Positions 51,084 through 62,670 are shown, numbered from the stretch's first letter. The stretch: 64,000 nucleotides of DNA from Luteococcus sp038433135 (GCF_038433135.1 NZ_JBCDMV010000002.1:310001-374000), one strand, 5' to 3'. Notes: generated from the letters alone by a model not told the origin. Translations and numbers: made by a program.

Positions 51084-51127
51084 CCTGACCCGCTGACCTC
51101 GAACGGATCCAAGGTCAGCGGATCAGG
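51084..51127 (-). terminator. Hairpin after typA
   Basis: CCTGACCCGCTGACCT (51084-51099) pairs with AGGTCAGCGGATCAGG (51112-51127) apart from one 2-base mismatch, 12-nt loop, starting 7 bases after the typA stop on the minus strand. Confidence 0.7.
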
Positions 51128-51133
51128 ATAACT

Positions 51134-53017
51134 TCAGCTCTTGCTGGCCGCGTTGGCGGCGGCCTTGGCGCGGCTGCGCACCTTGGCCCGGTCGTTCTGG
51201 CTGAGCTGCACCTTGCGGATCCGGACGTCCTTCGGGGTCACCTCAAGACACTCGTCCTCGGCGCAGTACTCAAGGGACTCCTCCAGGCTCATCCGACGCG
51301 GGGGAATCAGCCGCTCCAGCTCGTCACCCGTCGCGGAGCGCACATTGGTCAGGTGCTTCTCCTTGGTGGGGTTGACATCCATCTCGTCGGGGCGGGAATT
51401 CTCGCCGACGACCATGCCCTCGTAGACATCCTCGCCGGGGCCGACGAACAGCGTGCCGCGCTCCTGCAGGTTGAACAGGGTGTAGGAGGTGGTGACGCCC
51501 ATCCGGTCGGCCACCAGCGAGCCGGTGGGGCGGTTGCGCATTTCACCAGCCCACGGGAAACGGCCCTCGAAGACGTGGTTCATGATGCCGGTGCCGCGGG
51601 TCTCGGTGAGGAATTCGGTGCGGAAGCCGATCAGGCCACGCGCGGGCAGCACGAACTCCAGCCGGACCCAGCCGGTGCCGTGGTTGACCATCTGCTCCAT
51701 CCGGGCCTTGCGGACGCCCATCATCTGGCTGACCGGCCCGACGAATTCCTCGGGGCAGTCGACGGTGAGCCGCTCGAAGGGCTCGTGCAGCTTGCCGTCG
51801 ACCAGGGTGGTGACCACCTCGGGCTTGCCGACGGTCAGCTCGAAGCCCTCACGGCGCATCATCTCCACCAGCACGGCCAGCTGCAGCTCGCCACGGCCCT
51901 GCACCTCCCAGGTGTCGGGGCGGTCGGTGTTGTTGACGCTGATCGAGACATTGCCGATCAGCTCCTGATCCAGGCGCGCCTTCACCAGGCGGGCGGTCAG
52001 CAGCTTGCCGACGCGGCCGGCCAGCGGGGAGGTGTTGATGCCGATGGTCATGGAGATGCTGGGCTCGTCGACGTGGATCAGCGGCAGGGCCTTGGGATCC
52101 TCCGGATCGGCGATCGTCTCACCGATGGTGATCTCCGGGATGCCGGCGATCGCGATGATGTCGCCGGGGCCGGCCTCGTCGACGGGCTTGCGCTCCAACG
52201 CGTCGGTCATCAGCAGTTCGGAGAGCTTCACGTTCTGCTGGGTGCCGTCGCGACGGATCCAGGTGACCTGCTGGCCACGCTTGATCACGCCCTCCTTGAT
52301 CCGGCACAGCGCCAGACGGCCCAGGTAGGGGGAGGAGTCCAGGTTGGTGACCAACGCCTGCAGCGGCGCGTCCTCGGTGTAGGTGGGGGCGGGGATCGTC
52401 TTGGCGATCACCTCGAACAGCGGCTGCAGGTTCTCGCTGTCGGGCATGTCGCCGTCGGCGGGCTGGGTCAGCGACGCACGGCCGGCCTTGGCGGAGGCGA
52501 AGACCACCGGGAAGTCCAGCTGGTGGGCCTTCTCGTCGTCGACCAGATCCATGAACAGCTCATAGGTCTCGTCGATCACCTCGGTGATCCGGGCGTCGGG
52601 GCGGTCAACCTTGTTGATCACGACGATCAGCGGCAGGTTCTTCGCCAGCGCCTTGCGCAACACGAAGCGGGTCTGGGGCAGCGGGCCCTCGGAGGAGTCC
52701 ACCAGCAGGATCACGCCGTCGACCATCTCCAGACCGCGCTCCACCTCGCCACCGAAGTCGGCGTGGCCGGGGGTGTCGATGATGTTGATCAGCAGCTCTT
52801 CGCCATCGGTCATGGTGTGCTTGACCGCGGTGTTCTTGGCGAGGATGGTGATGCCCTTCTCGCGTTCCAGGTCCATCGAGTCCATCACACGGTTGTTGAC
52901 GTCGGAGCCTTCACGGAAGGCGCCGGACTGCCACAGCATCGCGTCGACGAGGGTCGTCTTGCCGTGGTCGACGTGGGCCACGATGGCGACATTGCGCAGG
53001 TCATTGCGGATCGGCAT
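51134..53017 (-). CDS. typA: Translational GTPase TypA/BipA
   Basis: A ribosome-binding GTPase needed for assembly of the large subunit and for stress growth. The 627-residue protein has the EF-G-like GTPase domain with AHVDHGKTT, the DTPGHADF and NKVDRPDA motifs, the RGITI-equivalent EKGITI, and the TypA-specific C-terminal domain. The ATG at 53015-53017 begins MPIRNDLRNVAIVAHVDHGK, as in relatives; the open frame extends upstream without homology. Confidence 0.96.
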   Translation of the reverse strand: MPIRNDLRNVAIVAHVDHGKTTLVDAMLWQSGAFREGSDVNNRVMDSMDLEREKGITILAKNTAVKHTMTDGEELLINIIDTPGHADFGGEVERGLEMVDGVILLVDSSEGPLPQTRFVLRKALAKNLPLIVVINKVDRPDARITEVIDETYELFMDLVDDEKAHQLDFPVVFASAKAGRASLTQPADGDMPDSENLQPLFEVIAKTIPAPTYTEDAPLQALVTNLDSSPYLGRLALCRIKEGVIKRGQQVTWIRRDGTQQNVKLSELLMTDALERKPVDEAGPGDIIAIAGIPEITIGETIADPEDPKALPLIHVDEPSISMTIGINTSPLAGRVGKLLTARLVKARLDQELIGNVSISVNNTDRPDTWEVQGRGELQLAVLVEMMRREGFELTVGKPEVVTTLVDGKLHEPFERLTVDCPEEFVGPVSQMMGVRKARMEQMVNHGTGWVRLEFVLPARGLIGFRTEFLTETRGTGIMNHVFEGRFPWAGEMRNRPTGSLVADRMGVTTSYTLFNLQERGTLFVGPGEDVYEGMVVGENSRPDEMDVNPTKEKHLTNVRSATGDELERLIPPRRMSLEESLEYCAEDECLEVTPKDVRIRKVQLSQNDRAKVRSRAKAAANAASKS

Positions 53018-53168
53018 GCAGGGATTCTCCGAACTTGAGAGGGGATTACGACAAAATCCTACCGCCGGTGGATGGGGCCGCTTGACCACGGCCAGCTGCC
53101 TCACAGGGTGCCGCAAGACTGCTGGGGCTCGAACCACTCGGCGTTGGTGCCTTCGCGTCTGGCCGCCC

Positions 53169-54668
53169 TCAGTGGTTCTGGCTCAGCGTGATTTCCAGAT
53201 CATGTGGCAGCTGCTCGCCGGTGCCGACGCGGGAACGGCGGTAGCCAAAGGCGGCATAGACCACCACGCCGAGCACCAGCCAGAACAGGAAGCGCAGCCA
53301 GGTCTCCACCGCCAGGTTCAACGAGAGCCAGATGCAGATGGCGGCGCTGAGCAGCGGCAGCACCGGCGAGCCGGGCACCCGGAAGGGGCGGTGCAGATCG
53401 GGCTGGCGGCGACGCAGCACCGGCACGCCGATGCTGACCAGGATGAAGGCGCTCAGGGTGCCGATGTTGACCATCTCCTCCAGCCGGCCGACCGGGGTGA
53501 AGCCGGCCAGCAGCGCGATCACGACGGTGATGATCGCGGCGATCAGCCACGGGGTGCGGTAGGTGGGGTGCACCTTGGCCAGCCGCATGGGCAGCAGGTG
53601 ATCCCGGCTCATCGCGAAGATGATCCGCACACAGCCGGTGAGCATGGTGAGCACCACCGTGGTGAGGCCCACCACGGCGCCGGCGGCGATCAGCGTCGCC
53701 ATCCAGGTCTTGCCGTGGTAGCTGAAGGCCTCCGCCAGCGCGGCCGACGGCTTGAGCTGGTCATAGCGCACCATGCCGGTCACCACGATGGACACTGCGC
53801 AGTAGAGCGCGGTGCAGATCACCAGTGAGCCGATGATGCCGCGCGGCAGGTCGCGCTGCGGATTCTTGGTCTCCTCCGCGGCGGTGGCGACGACGTCGAA
53901 ACCCAGGTAGGCGAAGAAGACCAGCGCCGCGCCGGAGAAGATGCCACCGATCCCGAAGGCAGCCTGTTGGTGGCCCAGTACCGCCTGGATCAGCGGCTGG
54001 GTGAGTCCGCTGGTCTCGGCCGGCACCGGCACCGGCGCCGGGATGAAGGGGTGGTAGTTGTCGGCATTGACGTAGCCGATGCCGGCCACGATCACGAACA
54101 GCACGATGGCCACCTTGAGCGCCACCAGCACGGTCTCCACCCGCATGGACTCCTTGATGCCCACCACCACCAGGCAGCCGAGCACCGCCACCAGCAGCAT
54201 CGCCGGCAGGTCCACCAGCCCGCCATAGCTCAGCGACGGCGGCAGCGTGATACCCATGTGCCCCAGCAGCACCCCGACGTAGGCGCTCCACCCCTGGGAG
54301 ACCACCGCCGCGGCCAGCACCAGTTCCAGGATCAGGTCCCAGCCGATGATCCAGGCCACGAATTCACCCATCGACGCGTAGCAGAAGGTGTAGGCGGAAC
54401 CGGAGACCGGCACGGCGGCGGCGAACTCCGCGTAACAGAGCGCGGCCATTCCGCAGCACAGGGCGGCGACGACGAAGGAGAGCACCACGGCCGGCCCGGA
54501 CATGGTGTTGGCCACCCGCCCGGTCAGGGTGAAGATGCCGGCGCCGACGATGATGCCGACGCCGAAGACCGTCAGGTCCAGCGCGGAGAGCGACTTCTTC
54601 AACTGGTATTCGGGTTCGTCGGTGTCGCGCAGGGACTGCTCGATCGACTTGGTGCGCATGATGTCCAT
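53169..54668 (-). CDS. APC-family amino acid permease (cationic amino acid transporter type)
   Basis: A membrane transporter of about 499 residues with 12-14 helices. The N-terminus has the family pattern LKKSLSALDLTVFGVGIIVGAGIFTLTG, the helix 1 break GAGIF binding the amino acid backbone, and FAYLGFDVVATAAEETKNPQRD in the middle. Closest in style to CAT/YfnA permeases; the exact substrate is unknown. Starts at ATG 54668 or 54659; GAGGTGG is about 9 nt before the first. Divergent from the DUF3151 gene. Confidence 0.9.
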   Translation of the reverse strand: MDIMRTKSIEQSLRDTDEPEYQLKKSLSALDLTVFGVGIIVGAGIFTLTGRVANTMSGPAVVLSFVVAALCCGMAALCYAEFAAAVPVSGSAYTFCYASMGEFVAWIIGWDLILELVLAAAVVSQGWSAYVGVLLGHMGITLPPSLSYGGLVDLPAMLLVAVLGCLVVVGIKESMRVETVLVALKVAIVLFVIVAGIGYVNADNYHPFIPAPVPVPAETSGLTQPLIQAVLGHQQAAFGIGGIFSGAALVFFAYLGFDVVATAAEETKNPQRDLPRGIIGSLVICTALYCAVSIVVTGMVRYDQLKPSAALAEAFSYHGKTWMATLIAAGAVVGLTTVVLTMLTGCVRIIFAMSRDHLLPMRLAKVHPTYRTPWLIAAIITVVIALLAGFTPVGRLEEMVNIGTLSAFILVSIGVPVLRRRQPDLHRPFRVPGSPVLPLLSAAICIWLSLNLAVETWLRFLFWLVLGVVVYAAFGYRRSRVGTGEQLPHDLEITLSQNH

Positions 54669-54830
54669 GCAGGCTCGCCACCTCACTGTTCCGGCCTGTT
54701 CCGGGAGTCGTCAATTCTTCTCCCTGCCGGTGTCAGGCTCGTCGATTTCCGCATGCTGGGACCGCTCGGTGGGCGAACTTGGGTGGCTCAGGGCCGGGAC
54801 AGCGCTGGCCCGGCTTCCTATAGTGGGGCC

Positions 54831-55265
54831 ATGTCACCCGAGACCCACCCGAACCTGATGGCCAGCGGCCCCGAGACCCTGCTGCCCACGGACCCCGCCC
54901 TGGCCAAGCTCAGCAACGACGGGCTGGACGGCTTCCTGGAGGTGGTGCGCGACCACCCGACCTCCAGCCTGTGCTGGGCGATGCTCGCCGAGGCGGCGTT
55001 GCAGTCCGAGAGCCTGGAGGACGACCTGACCGCCTACGCCTATGCCCGCACCGGCTACCACCGGGGGCTGGACTCCCTGCGTCGTAGCGGCTGGCGCGGC
55101 TCCGGCCCGGTGCCGTGGAGCCACGTCCCCAACCAGGGCTTCCTGCGCTGCCTGTGGGCCCTGAGTGTCGCCGCCGGCCGGATCGGCGAGGCCGATGAGG
55201 CCGAGCGGTGCGCCCAGTTCCTGCGCGACAGCTCCGAAGAGGCCTTCCAGGTGCTCAGCAGCTGA
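54831..55265 (+). CDS. DUF3151 family protein
   Basis: A 144-residue actinobacterial protein of unknown function, recognised from SSLCWAMLAEAAL, AYARTGYHRGLDSLRRSGWRG, VPWSHVPNQGFLR and the C-terminal CAQFLRDSSEEA. Family members often lie beside purA, as here (purA is the next rightward gene). ATG 54831 follows TATAGT (54819-54824) by 6 nt: a leaderless promoter. Confidence 0.88.
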   Translation: MSPETHPNLMASGPETLLPTDPALAKLSNDGLDGFLEVVRDHPTSSLCWAMLAEAALQSESLEDDLTAYAYARTGYHRGLDSLRRSGWRGSGPVPWSHVPNQGFLRCLWALSVAAGRIGEADEAERCAQFLRDSSEEAFQVLSS

Positions 55266-55343
55266 CCACACGGCGGCAAGCGCCGTGACGTCTGACGCTG
55301 TGGGTGCCCGCCACGCACCGTGACCACGGTGGCCGAGAGGACG

Positions 55344-55381
55344 CAGCAGGGGCCCACCGAGCGTGCGGTGGGCCCCTGCTG
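55344..55381. terminator. Bidirectional terminator between DUF3151 and alkaline phosphatase genes
   Basis: A perfect 16-bp stem (55344-55359 with 55366-55381) with a 6-nt loop between convergent genes. Confidence 0.85.
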
Positions 55382-55413
55382 GTTCCCGTCGGGAGGTGCG
55401 TCCCCTCCGTGGG

Positions 55414-56835
55414 TCAGCGAAGGGTCTTCTTGGCGCTCATGGCGGCGGACTTGTTGGCCCACAGGTCCTTGAGCAGCACATTGGCCAGATCGGTGTTGTC
55501 CAGGTACTTGCCGCGCACCGGGTCACCGGCGACGGCGCGAGCGGCCAGCTGCTTGGAGCCTGCGCCCTTGGCGTAGACGGGCACCAGCTGGTTGGTGTGG
55601 TTGTCGGAGTGCCAGGCGTGCTGTGGCAGACGGCCCTTCTTGCCGCGCAGCAGCGTCCAGTTCGGGTCGGAGACGGCGCCGGAGAGGTAGCCGGTCTCGT
55701 GGTCGGCGGTGACGATCACCAGGGTCTCGTCCCAGCTGGAGTTCTTCTCCACCCACGTGTTCACCGCGGCTACGGCCTTGTTGAAGTCCAGGGTCTCCTC
55801 GATGTTGCGGGCGCCCTGGTTGCCGTGGCCGGCCCAGTCGATCGCGCCGCCCTCGACCATCAGGGTGAAGCCGTCGGGATCGTTGTCCAGCACGTTCAGC
55901 GCACCCTTGGTCATGGTGGCCAGATCGGGCACGTTCTTGTTCAGCGCAACGTCGTAGGGCTGCTCGGACTCGCCGTCGCGGTTCTGCTGCAGCGTGGTGG
56001 CCACCTGCGGGATGCCGAAGACCCGCTTTGGGGTCTTGCCCTTGGTGAGCTTCTGGAAGTCGGCCTTGGTCTCCAGCAGCTTCCAACCCTTGGCGCCCTT
56101 CTGCAGCGCCTTGTAGTCCTCTTCGGCGATGTAGCCGTACTTGGGGGCCTTCAGCTTGTTGCCGTTGTCGTCGAAGTTGGGGTTGCCGGCGCCCATCATC
56201 ACGGTCATCTTGGAGGCGACCTCCTGCTTCGCGATGCCGTGGTAGTCATTGCGCGACTTGTTGTGCACCACGTAGGAGGCGGGGGTGGCGTGGCTGAACT
56301 GCACCGACGAGATGGAGCCGGCCGACTTGCCCAGGGCAATGGCGCGCTCGGAGATGTTCTCCACCGGGTTGCCGTCGGGGTCGACGCCCAGCCCGGCGTT
56401 GTAGGTCTTCACGCCGGAGGACATCGCGGTGCCAGCAGCGGCCGAGTCGGTGGGATCGGCCTTCACGTAGTCGAAGTCGCGCCAGGCGCGCAGCGGGTCG
56501 TACGAGCCCTTGACCGAGTAGGTGGCCATGTCCACCTGCACCGGCCAACGCTCCTGCAGGTTGACCGGCTTGCCCTTGACCTCGCGGACCGCACCTTCCT
56601 GGCCGACGGCCTGCTTGTAGCTGCGGCCCTTCTGGTAGAGGGAGGCGGCGGCGATCTGGTTGTAGCCCATGCCGTCACCGATCAGCACGATGACATTCTT
56701 GGGGGCCTTGGCCTTCTTGACCTTCTTGACGGGCTGGGGAGCGGCATCGGCGGCGGTGCCGTTGGTGCCCGCACAGGCAAAGCTGGCCACCAGGGCGAGG
56801 CTGGCCAGTGAGGCGGCGATTCGACGATTCTGCAT
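55414..56835 (-). CDS. phoA: Secreted alkaline phosphatase (PhoA family)
   Basis: It releases phosphate from extracellular esters. The 473-residue protein has a signal peptide, metal-binding Asp54 in VLIGDGMGYNQ, the nucleophile Ser131 in TDSAAAGTAM, an Asp/His pair in GAIDWAGHGNQ and VTADHETG. AAGGAGAG lies just before the ATG at 56833-56835. A PHO-box-like repeat about 90 bp upstream predicts induction by phosphate starvation, together with pstSCAB. Confidence 0.93.
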   Translation of the reverse strand: MQNRRIAASLASLALVASFACAGTNGTAADAAPQPVKKVKKAKAPKNVIVLIGDGMGYNQIAAASLYQKGRSYKQAVGQEGAVREVKGKPVNLQERWPVQVDMATYSVKGSYDPLRAWRDFDYVKADPTDSAAAGTAMSSGVKTYNAGLGVDPDGNPVENISERAIALGKSAGSISSVQFSHATPASYVVHNKSRNDYHGIAKQEVASKMTVMMGAGNPNFDDNGNKLKAPKYGYIAEEDYKALQKGAKGWKLLETKADFQKLTKGKTPKRVFGIPQVATTLQQNRDGESEQPYDVALNKNVPDLATMTKGALNVLDNDPDGFTLMVEGGAIDWAGHGNQGARNIEETLDFNKAVAAVNTWVEKNSSWDETLVIVTADHETGYLSGAVSDPNWTLLRGKKGRLPQHAWHSDNHTNQLVPVYAKGAGSKQLAARAVAGDPVRGKYLDNTDLANVLLKDLWANKSAAMSAKKTLR

Positions 56836-56925
56836 GGGTTCTCTCCTTCGAGGAGCTCCGTGTGGGGGGAGCGTGCTACTGGATGTAGTAACAACCCAAT
56901 CCGGTGTAGGTGGCATCGGCGTAGC

Positions 56926-56947
56926 CTTCAGGTGACGTTCAGGTGAC
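56926..56947 (-). promoter_or_regulatory. PHO-box-like direct repeat upstream of the alkaline phosphatase gene
   Basis: Two adjacent 11-bp units, read on the minus strand as GTCACCTGAAC and GTCACCTGAAG, match the GTTCACC-plus-four layout of PhoP sites better to each other than the pstS copy does. They sit between phoA and purA and face phoA. Confidence 0.7.
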
Positions 56948-56991
56948 CTTTGCTCTTGCGGACGTCCCCGAGGTCGGTGACATGCGTGGGA

Positions 56992-57035
56992 TAGAGTTGT
57001 GCGGCAAGAGCCCGCTTGCACTGTGCAAGGGGCTT
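56992..57035 (+). promoter_or_regulatory. purA -10 box and leader hairpin
   Basis: TAGAGT at 56992-56997 would start an mRNA near 57004 with an 89-nt leader. The leader begins with an imperfect hairpin (about 57007-57035) centred on CTTGCACTGTGCAAG. It may stabilise or regulate the mRNA; it is not a riboswitch class I can name. Confidence 0.5.
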
Positions 57036-57092
57036 CACCTGTTTCTGGCGTCGGGCAGCCATGTTGGCGCCGACGAGACTTGGAGGGCTGCA

Positions 57093-58376
57093 ATGCCTGG
57101 CATCGTGGTGATCGGTACCCAGTGGGGCGACGAGGGCAAGGGCAAGGCCGTTGACCAGCTGGGGGAGCGCGTCGACTTCTGCGCTCGCTACTCCGGCGGC
57201 AACAATGCCGGGCACACGGTGGTGGTCAACGGGCAGAAGACCGTACTGCACCTGCTGCCGTCGGGCATCCTCAACCCCAACACCACCTGTGTGCTGGGCA
57301 ATGGCGTGGTGATCGATCTGGACGTGCTCTACACCGAGCTCGACGAGCTGGCCGAGCGTGGCACCGAGGTGCAGCACCCGAAGATCTCCGCCACCGCGCA
57401 CGTGCTGACCAGCTACCACCAGACCATGGACAAGGTCACCGAGCGCTTCGCTGGCAAGCGCAAGATCGGCACCACCGGCCGCGGGATCGGCCCGGCCTAT
57501 TCGGACAAGATCAACCGGATGGGCATCCGGGTGCAGGACCTGTTCGACTCCGAGGTGCTGCGCGACAAGGTGACCGCGGCCCTGGCCAGCAAGAACAGCC
57601 AGCTGGTCAAGATGTACAACCGGCCCGAGATCCGCGTCGACGAGGTGGTGGATCAGCTGCTCAAGCACCGCGACCGGATCCAGCCGCACGTCGTCGACTC
57701 CGCGCGGGTGCTCAACCAGGCACTCGACGAGGGCAAGGTGGTGCTCTTCGAGGGCGCCCAGGCCCACCACCTGGACGTCGACCACGGCACCTATCCCTAC
57801 GTCACCAGCTCCAACCCGACCGCCGGCGGCGCCTGCACCGGCACTGGCGTCGGTCCCACCCGGATCGATCGAATCGTCGGTATCGCGAAGGCCTACACCA
57901 CCCGCGTCGGCGAGGGCCCCTTCCCCACCGAGCTCTTCGACGCCGACGGCGAGCGCCTGCGCGCCGAGGGTGGCGAATTCGGCGCGACGACCGGCCGTCC
58001 GCGCCGCTGCGGCTGGTTCGACGCCCTGGTGGTGGAGCAGGCGGCCACCTTCAATGGCTGCACCGACATCTTTCTCACCAAGCTGGACATCCTGTCCGGC
58101 TGGGACACCATCCCGGTGTGCGTCGCCTACGAGATCGACGGCAAGCGCGTCGAGTACTTCCCGGTGGACACCAATGAGCTGGCCAAGGCCACCCCGGTCT
58201 TCGAGTACCTGGACGGCTGGCACGAGGACATCTCCGGTGCCCGGCACTTCGACGACCTGCCGGCCAACTGCCAGGCCTACGTCAAGCGCCTGGAGGAACT
58301 GATCGGCTGCCGGATCTCCGGCATCGGCGTCGGCCCCGGCCGCGAGCAGACCGTGACCATCAACGACCTGCTCTGA
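57093..58376 (+). CDS. purA: Adenylosuccinate synthetase
   Basis: It makes adenylosuccinate from IMP, aspartate and GTP, the first step to AMP. The 427-residue protein has QWGDEGKGK (10-18, catalytic Asp13), NNAGHTV with catalytic His41, TTGRGIGPAYSDK, and DVDHGTYPYVTSSNPTAGG. ATG 57093 has GGAGG 6 nt upstream. Confidence 0.97.
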   Translation: MPGIVVIGTQWGDEGKGKAVDQLGERVDFCARYSGGNNAGHTVVVNGQKTVLHLLPSGILNPNTTCVLGNGVVIDLDVLYTELDELAERGTEVQHPKISATAHVLTSYHQTMDKVTERFAGKRKIGTTGRGIGPAYSDKINRMGIRVQDLFDSEVLRDKVTAALASKNSQLVKMYNRPEIRVDEVVDQLLKHRDRIQPHVVDSARVLNQALDEGKVVLFEGAQAHHLDVDHGTYPYVTSSNPTAGGACTGTGVGPTRIDRIVGIAKAYTTRVGEGPFPTELFDADGERLRAEGGEFGATTGRPRRCGWFDALVVEQAATFNGCTDIFLTKLDILSGWDTIPVCVAYEIDGKRVEYFPVDTNELAKATPVFEYLDGWHEDISGARHFDDLPANCQAYVKRLEELIGCRISGIGVGPGREQTVTINDLL

Positions 58377-58391
58377 TCCAGCACGTCACGG

Positions 58392-58425
58392 CGACGCCCG
58401 TCCACCCTTGGGTGGACGGGCGTCG
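58392..58425. terminator. Terminator between purA and the Pro-rich protein gene
   Basis: A perfect 16-bp stem with a 2-nt loop (58392-58407 with 58410-58425) lies 15 bases after the purA stop and before the convergent gene stop at 58462. Confidence 0.85.
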
Positions 58426-58461
58426 TGGCTGTCGGGCGCCGTGGACTGTCGTGGTGCCGGG

Positions 58462-59226
58462 TCAGCGACGGCAGTCGTGATCGCCGGTGCTGCCCCGCGG
58501 GCAGTCGCGCTCGGGCGGGGCCACGGCCTCGACGGTGCTCTTTCCCGGATGCGGTGAGGGCCGCTGGGAGGTGGGGGCCGGCTGGCTGGTGTGAGGCCCG
58601 CCCGGTGACATGGACGTCGGCGCCGTCGTGCCGGGCTTGGTGTGACCCGGTTGGGTCCCACCCGGGCCGTCGCTATCGGGCGGGGTCATGGTGGAGGTGG
58701 CGGGCCCGGCGGGATCCGGGCTGGACGACTCATCCGGTTCCACCGTGCTGCGGGTGTCCACCGAGGACTGCGATCCGGCCGGATCGGTGGCCGTGCTGTG
58801 TGTTCCCGGCTGGTGGGTCTGCGGGGCCGTCTGGGAGGGCGTGGGGGTTGGCGTCGTCTCCCAACTCTCGCCCAGGGGCGGCGGGGGCGTGGCACTGGGC
58901 GTGGGCGTGCTGCCGGGTGTCTGCTCGCCATCGGCGGACGGTGTGGCCGATGCAGTGGGGCTCTGCCCCATGCTGCTGCTCGCCTGGGATTCGGCGGGCA
59001 GCGGCGTCGTCGAGGCGGGGCTCTCATCCATCGGCGACGGGCTGGGCGCCGCCGTGCTGGACGGGTCGGTCGGGCTCGGACTTGCTGGGACTGCGGGCGC
59101 GCTGATCCTGGCCGACGGCGCGGGGCCAGGCTGGCTCAACGACTGCAAGGGCACGAAGGTGTTCACAAAGGCGGATGCGACCACGGCCGTGAGGAAGACG
59201 GCCGAGCCAGTACGGGCGACGCTCAT
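58462..59226 (-). CDS. Pro/Ser/Thr-rich exported protein, unknown function
   Basis: A 254-residue protein with a short basic start, one hydrophobic segment (about 8-25) and then about 220 residues of low-complexity Pro, Ser and Thr with acidic patches, ending GSTGDHDCRR with two Cys near the end. It may be a wall-spanning or O-glycosylated surface protein. GAGAAGAG is 4 nt before the ATG. Composition alone supports export; no homology can be claimed. Confidence 0.7.
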   Translation of the reverse strand: MSVARTGSAVFLTAVVASAFVNTFVPLQSLSQPGPAPSARISAPAVPASPSPTDPSSTAAPSPSPMDESPASTTPLPAESQASSSMGQSPTASATPSADGEQTPGSTPTPSATPPPPLGESWETTPTPTPSQTAPQTHQPGTHSTATDPAGSQSSVDTRSTVEPDESSSPDPAGPATSTMTPPDSDGPGGTQPGHTKPGTTAPTSMSPGGPHTSQPAPTSQRPSPHPGKSTVEAVAPPERDCPRGSTGDHDCRR

Positions 59227-59378
59227 GGGGCTCTTCTCTCGGACTCGGACGCAAGGTGTGGGGGGCGAGCCGACGACGGCTCCCTTGCGCTTGTCCGGAA
59301 CAATACCCTGAAGCTGAACGGCTGCTGAAAGCGCGGGTGGGTCATTTCATCCCGGCGCAACATCGGCGCGACAACAGT

Positions 59379-59405
59379 AGGGCCCGGGCTTTGCGCCCGG
59401 GCCCT
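59379..59405. terminator. Hairpin after icd
   Basis: A perfect 11-bp stem AGGGCCCGGGC/GCCCGGGCCCT (59379-59389 with 59395-59405), 5-nt loop, 19 bases beyond the icd stop on the minus strand. Confidence 0.75.
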
Positions 59406-59424
59406 CCTCAAGGTGATCGATGGG

Positions 59425-61614
<2,190 letters not shown>

Positions 61615-61778
61615 GGGCTGGGGCTTCCCCTCAAATCGTCTGGACGTCTAACCGTCAACTGGCAGGGGCTGGCGGCCGTGCCAGCCTTCCTTCGCCACCC
61701 TATCGGACCCGTCCGACAGTTTTCGCGGGCTGACTTTCCCTGTGCCACCCGGCCGCTTCCCGGCCAGTGGGCTGCCCT

Positions 61779-62537
61779 TCAGACGCCCGGTCGGCGGTTC
61801 CGGCGTCGGCCAGCACCTTCGGTCGGCATCTCGCGCACGGTGAGTTGCGGCTCGGGCACCAGGTTGGCCATCCCATTCCAGGCCAGGTTCACCAGGTGGG
61901 CGGCCACCACCTCCTTGGGCGGCTGGCGGGTGTCCAGCCAGCTCTGGCCGGCCAGCGCCACCAGGCCAACCAGCGCCTGGGCATAGGTGCCGGCGAAGCC
62001 CGGGTTGAAGCCGTGCCGCTTGAGCGGCTCCGCCAGGAGGCCCTCCACCCGGCCGACGATGTCGGACAGGATGCTGGCGAAGGAGCCCTGGGCTGCCACC
62101 ACCGACGAGTCCCGGGCCAGGATCCGGAAGCCGTCCGGGTGCTCGTCCAGGTAGTCCATCAGTGCCAGCGCGCCGTACTCGATCAACTCGCGTGAGGTGG
62201 CATCGGGCGTGGTCAGCGCGGTGCGGATGGCGTGGTGCAGGCGGGTGACCTCGCGATCCACCACCACCGCGTAGAGCCCCTCCTTGCCGCCGAAATGCTC
62301 GTAGACCACCGGCTTGCTGACCTGGGCGGTTGCGGCGATCTCCTCGACGCTGGTGCCCTCGAAACCCTTCTGGGCAAAAAGTTCCCGGGAGACGCTGATC
62401 AGCTGTTCGCGACGCTCGGCGCTGGTCATTCGGATGCGGGCGCCGCGCCGGGCCCGGATGGGGGCGGTTCGGCCGGCGTGACTGGGTTCGGGCTGGCTGC
62501 TGAGCGGCTGCGCCCTGAGGTTCTCACTGTCCGGCAT
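61779..62537 (-). CDS. TetR/AcrR-family transcriptional regulator
   Basis: About 252 residues: a basic N-terminal extension (1-36), a TetR helix-turn-helix (about 40-88, with FAQKGFEGTSVEEIAATAQV then SKPVVYEHFGGKEGLY) and a helical ligand-binding domain. The target is unknown; neighbours are icd and tRNA-Gln, neither an obvious partner. Starts are ATG 62537 or 62546. The family usually represses a nearby gene, but no clear operator is visible. Confidence 0.88.
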   Translation of the reverse strand: MPDSENLRAQPLSSQPEPSHAGRTAPIRARRGARIRMTSAERREQLISVSRELFAQKGFEGTSVEEIAATAQVSKPVVYEHFGGKEGLYAVVVDREVTRLHHAIRTALTTPDATSRELIEYGALALMDYLDEHPDGFRILARDSSVVAAQGSFASILSDIVGRVEGLLAEPLKRHGFNPGFAGTYAQALVGLVALAGQSWLDTRQPPKEVVAAHLVNLAWNGMANLVPEPQLTVREMPTEGAGRRRNRRPGV

Positions 62538-62670
62538 GCCGCCCATGATCCCACAGCCGTCGATCCGCAGTCCCGGCCCAGCCAGCCCCCCTCGGTCAGG
62601 GGTGGGCCGCAGTACCGCCCGTGCCGTAAGGTGTACGGAGTCCTTTGTGCGCCACGGCGCGACGGGACGT

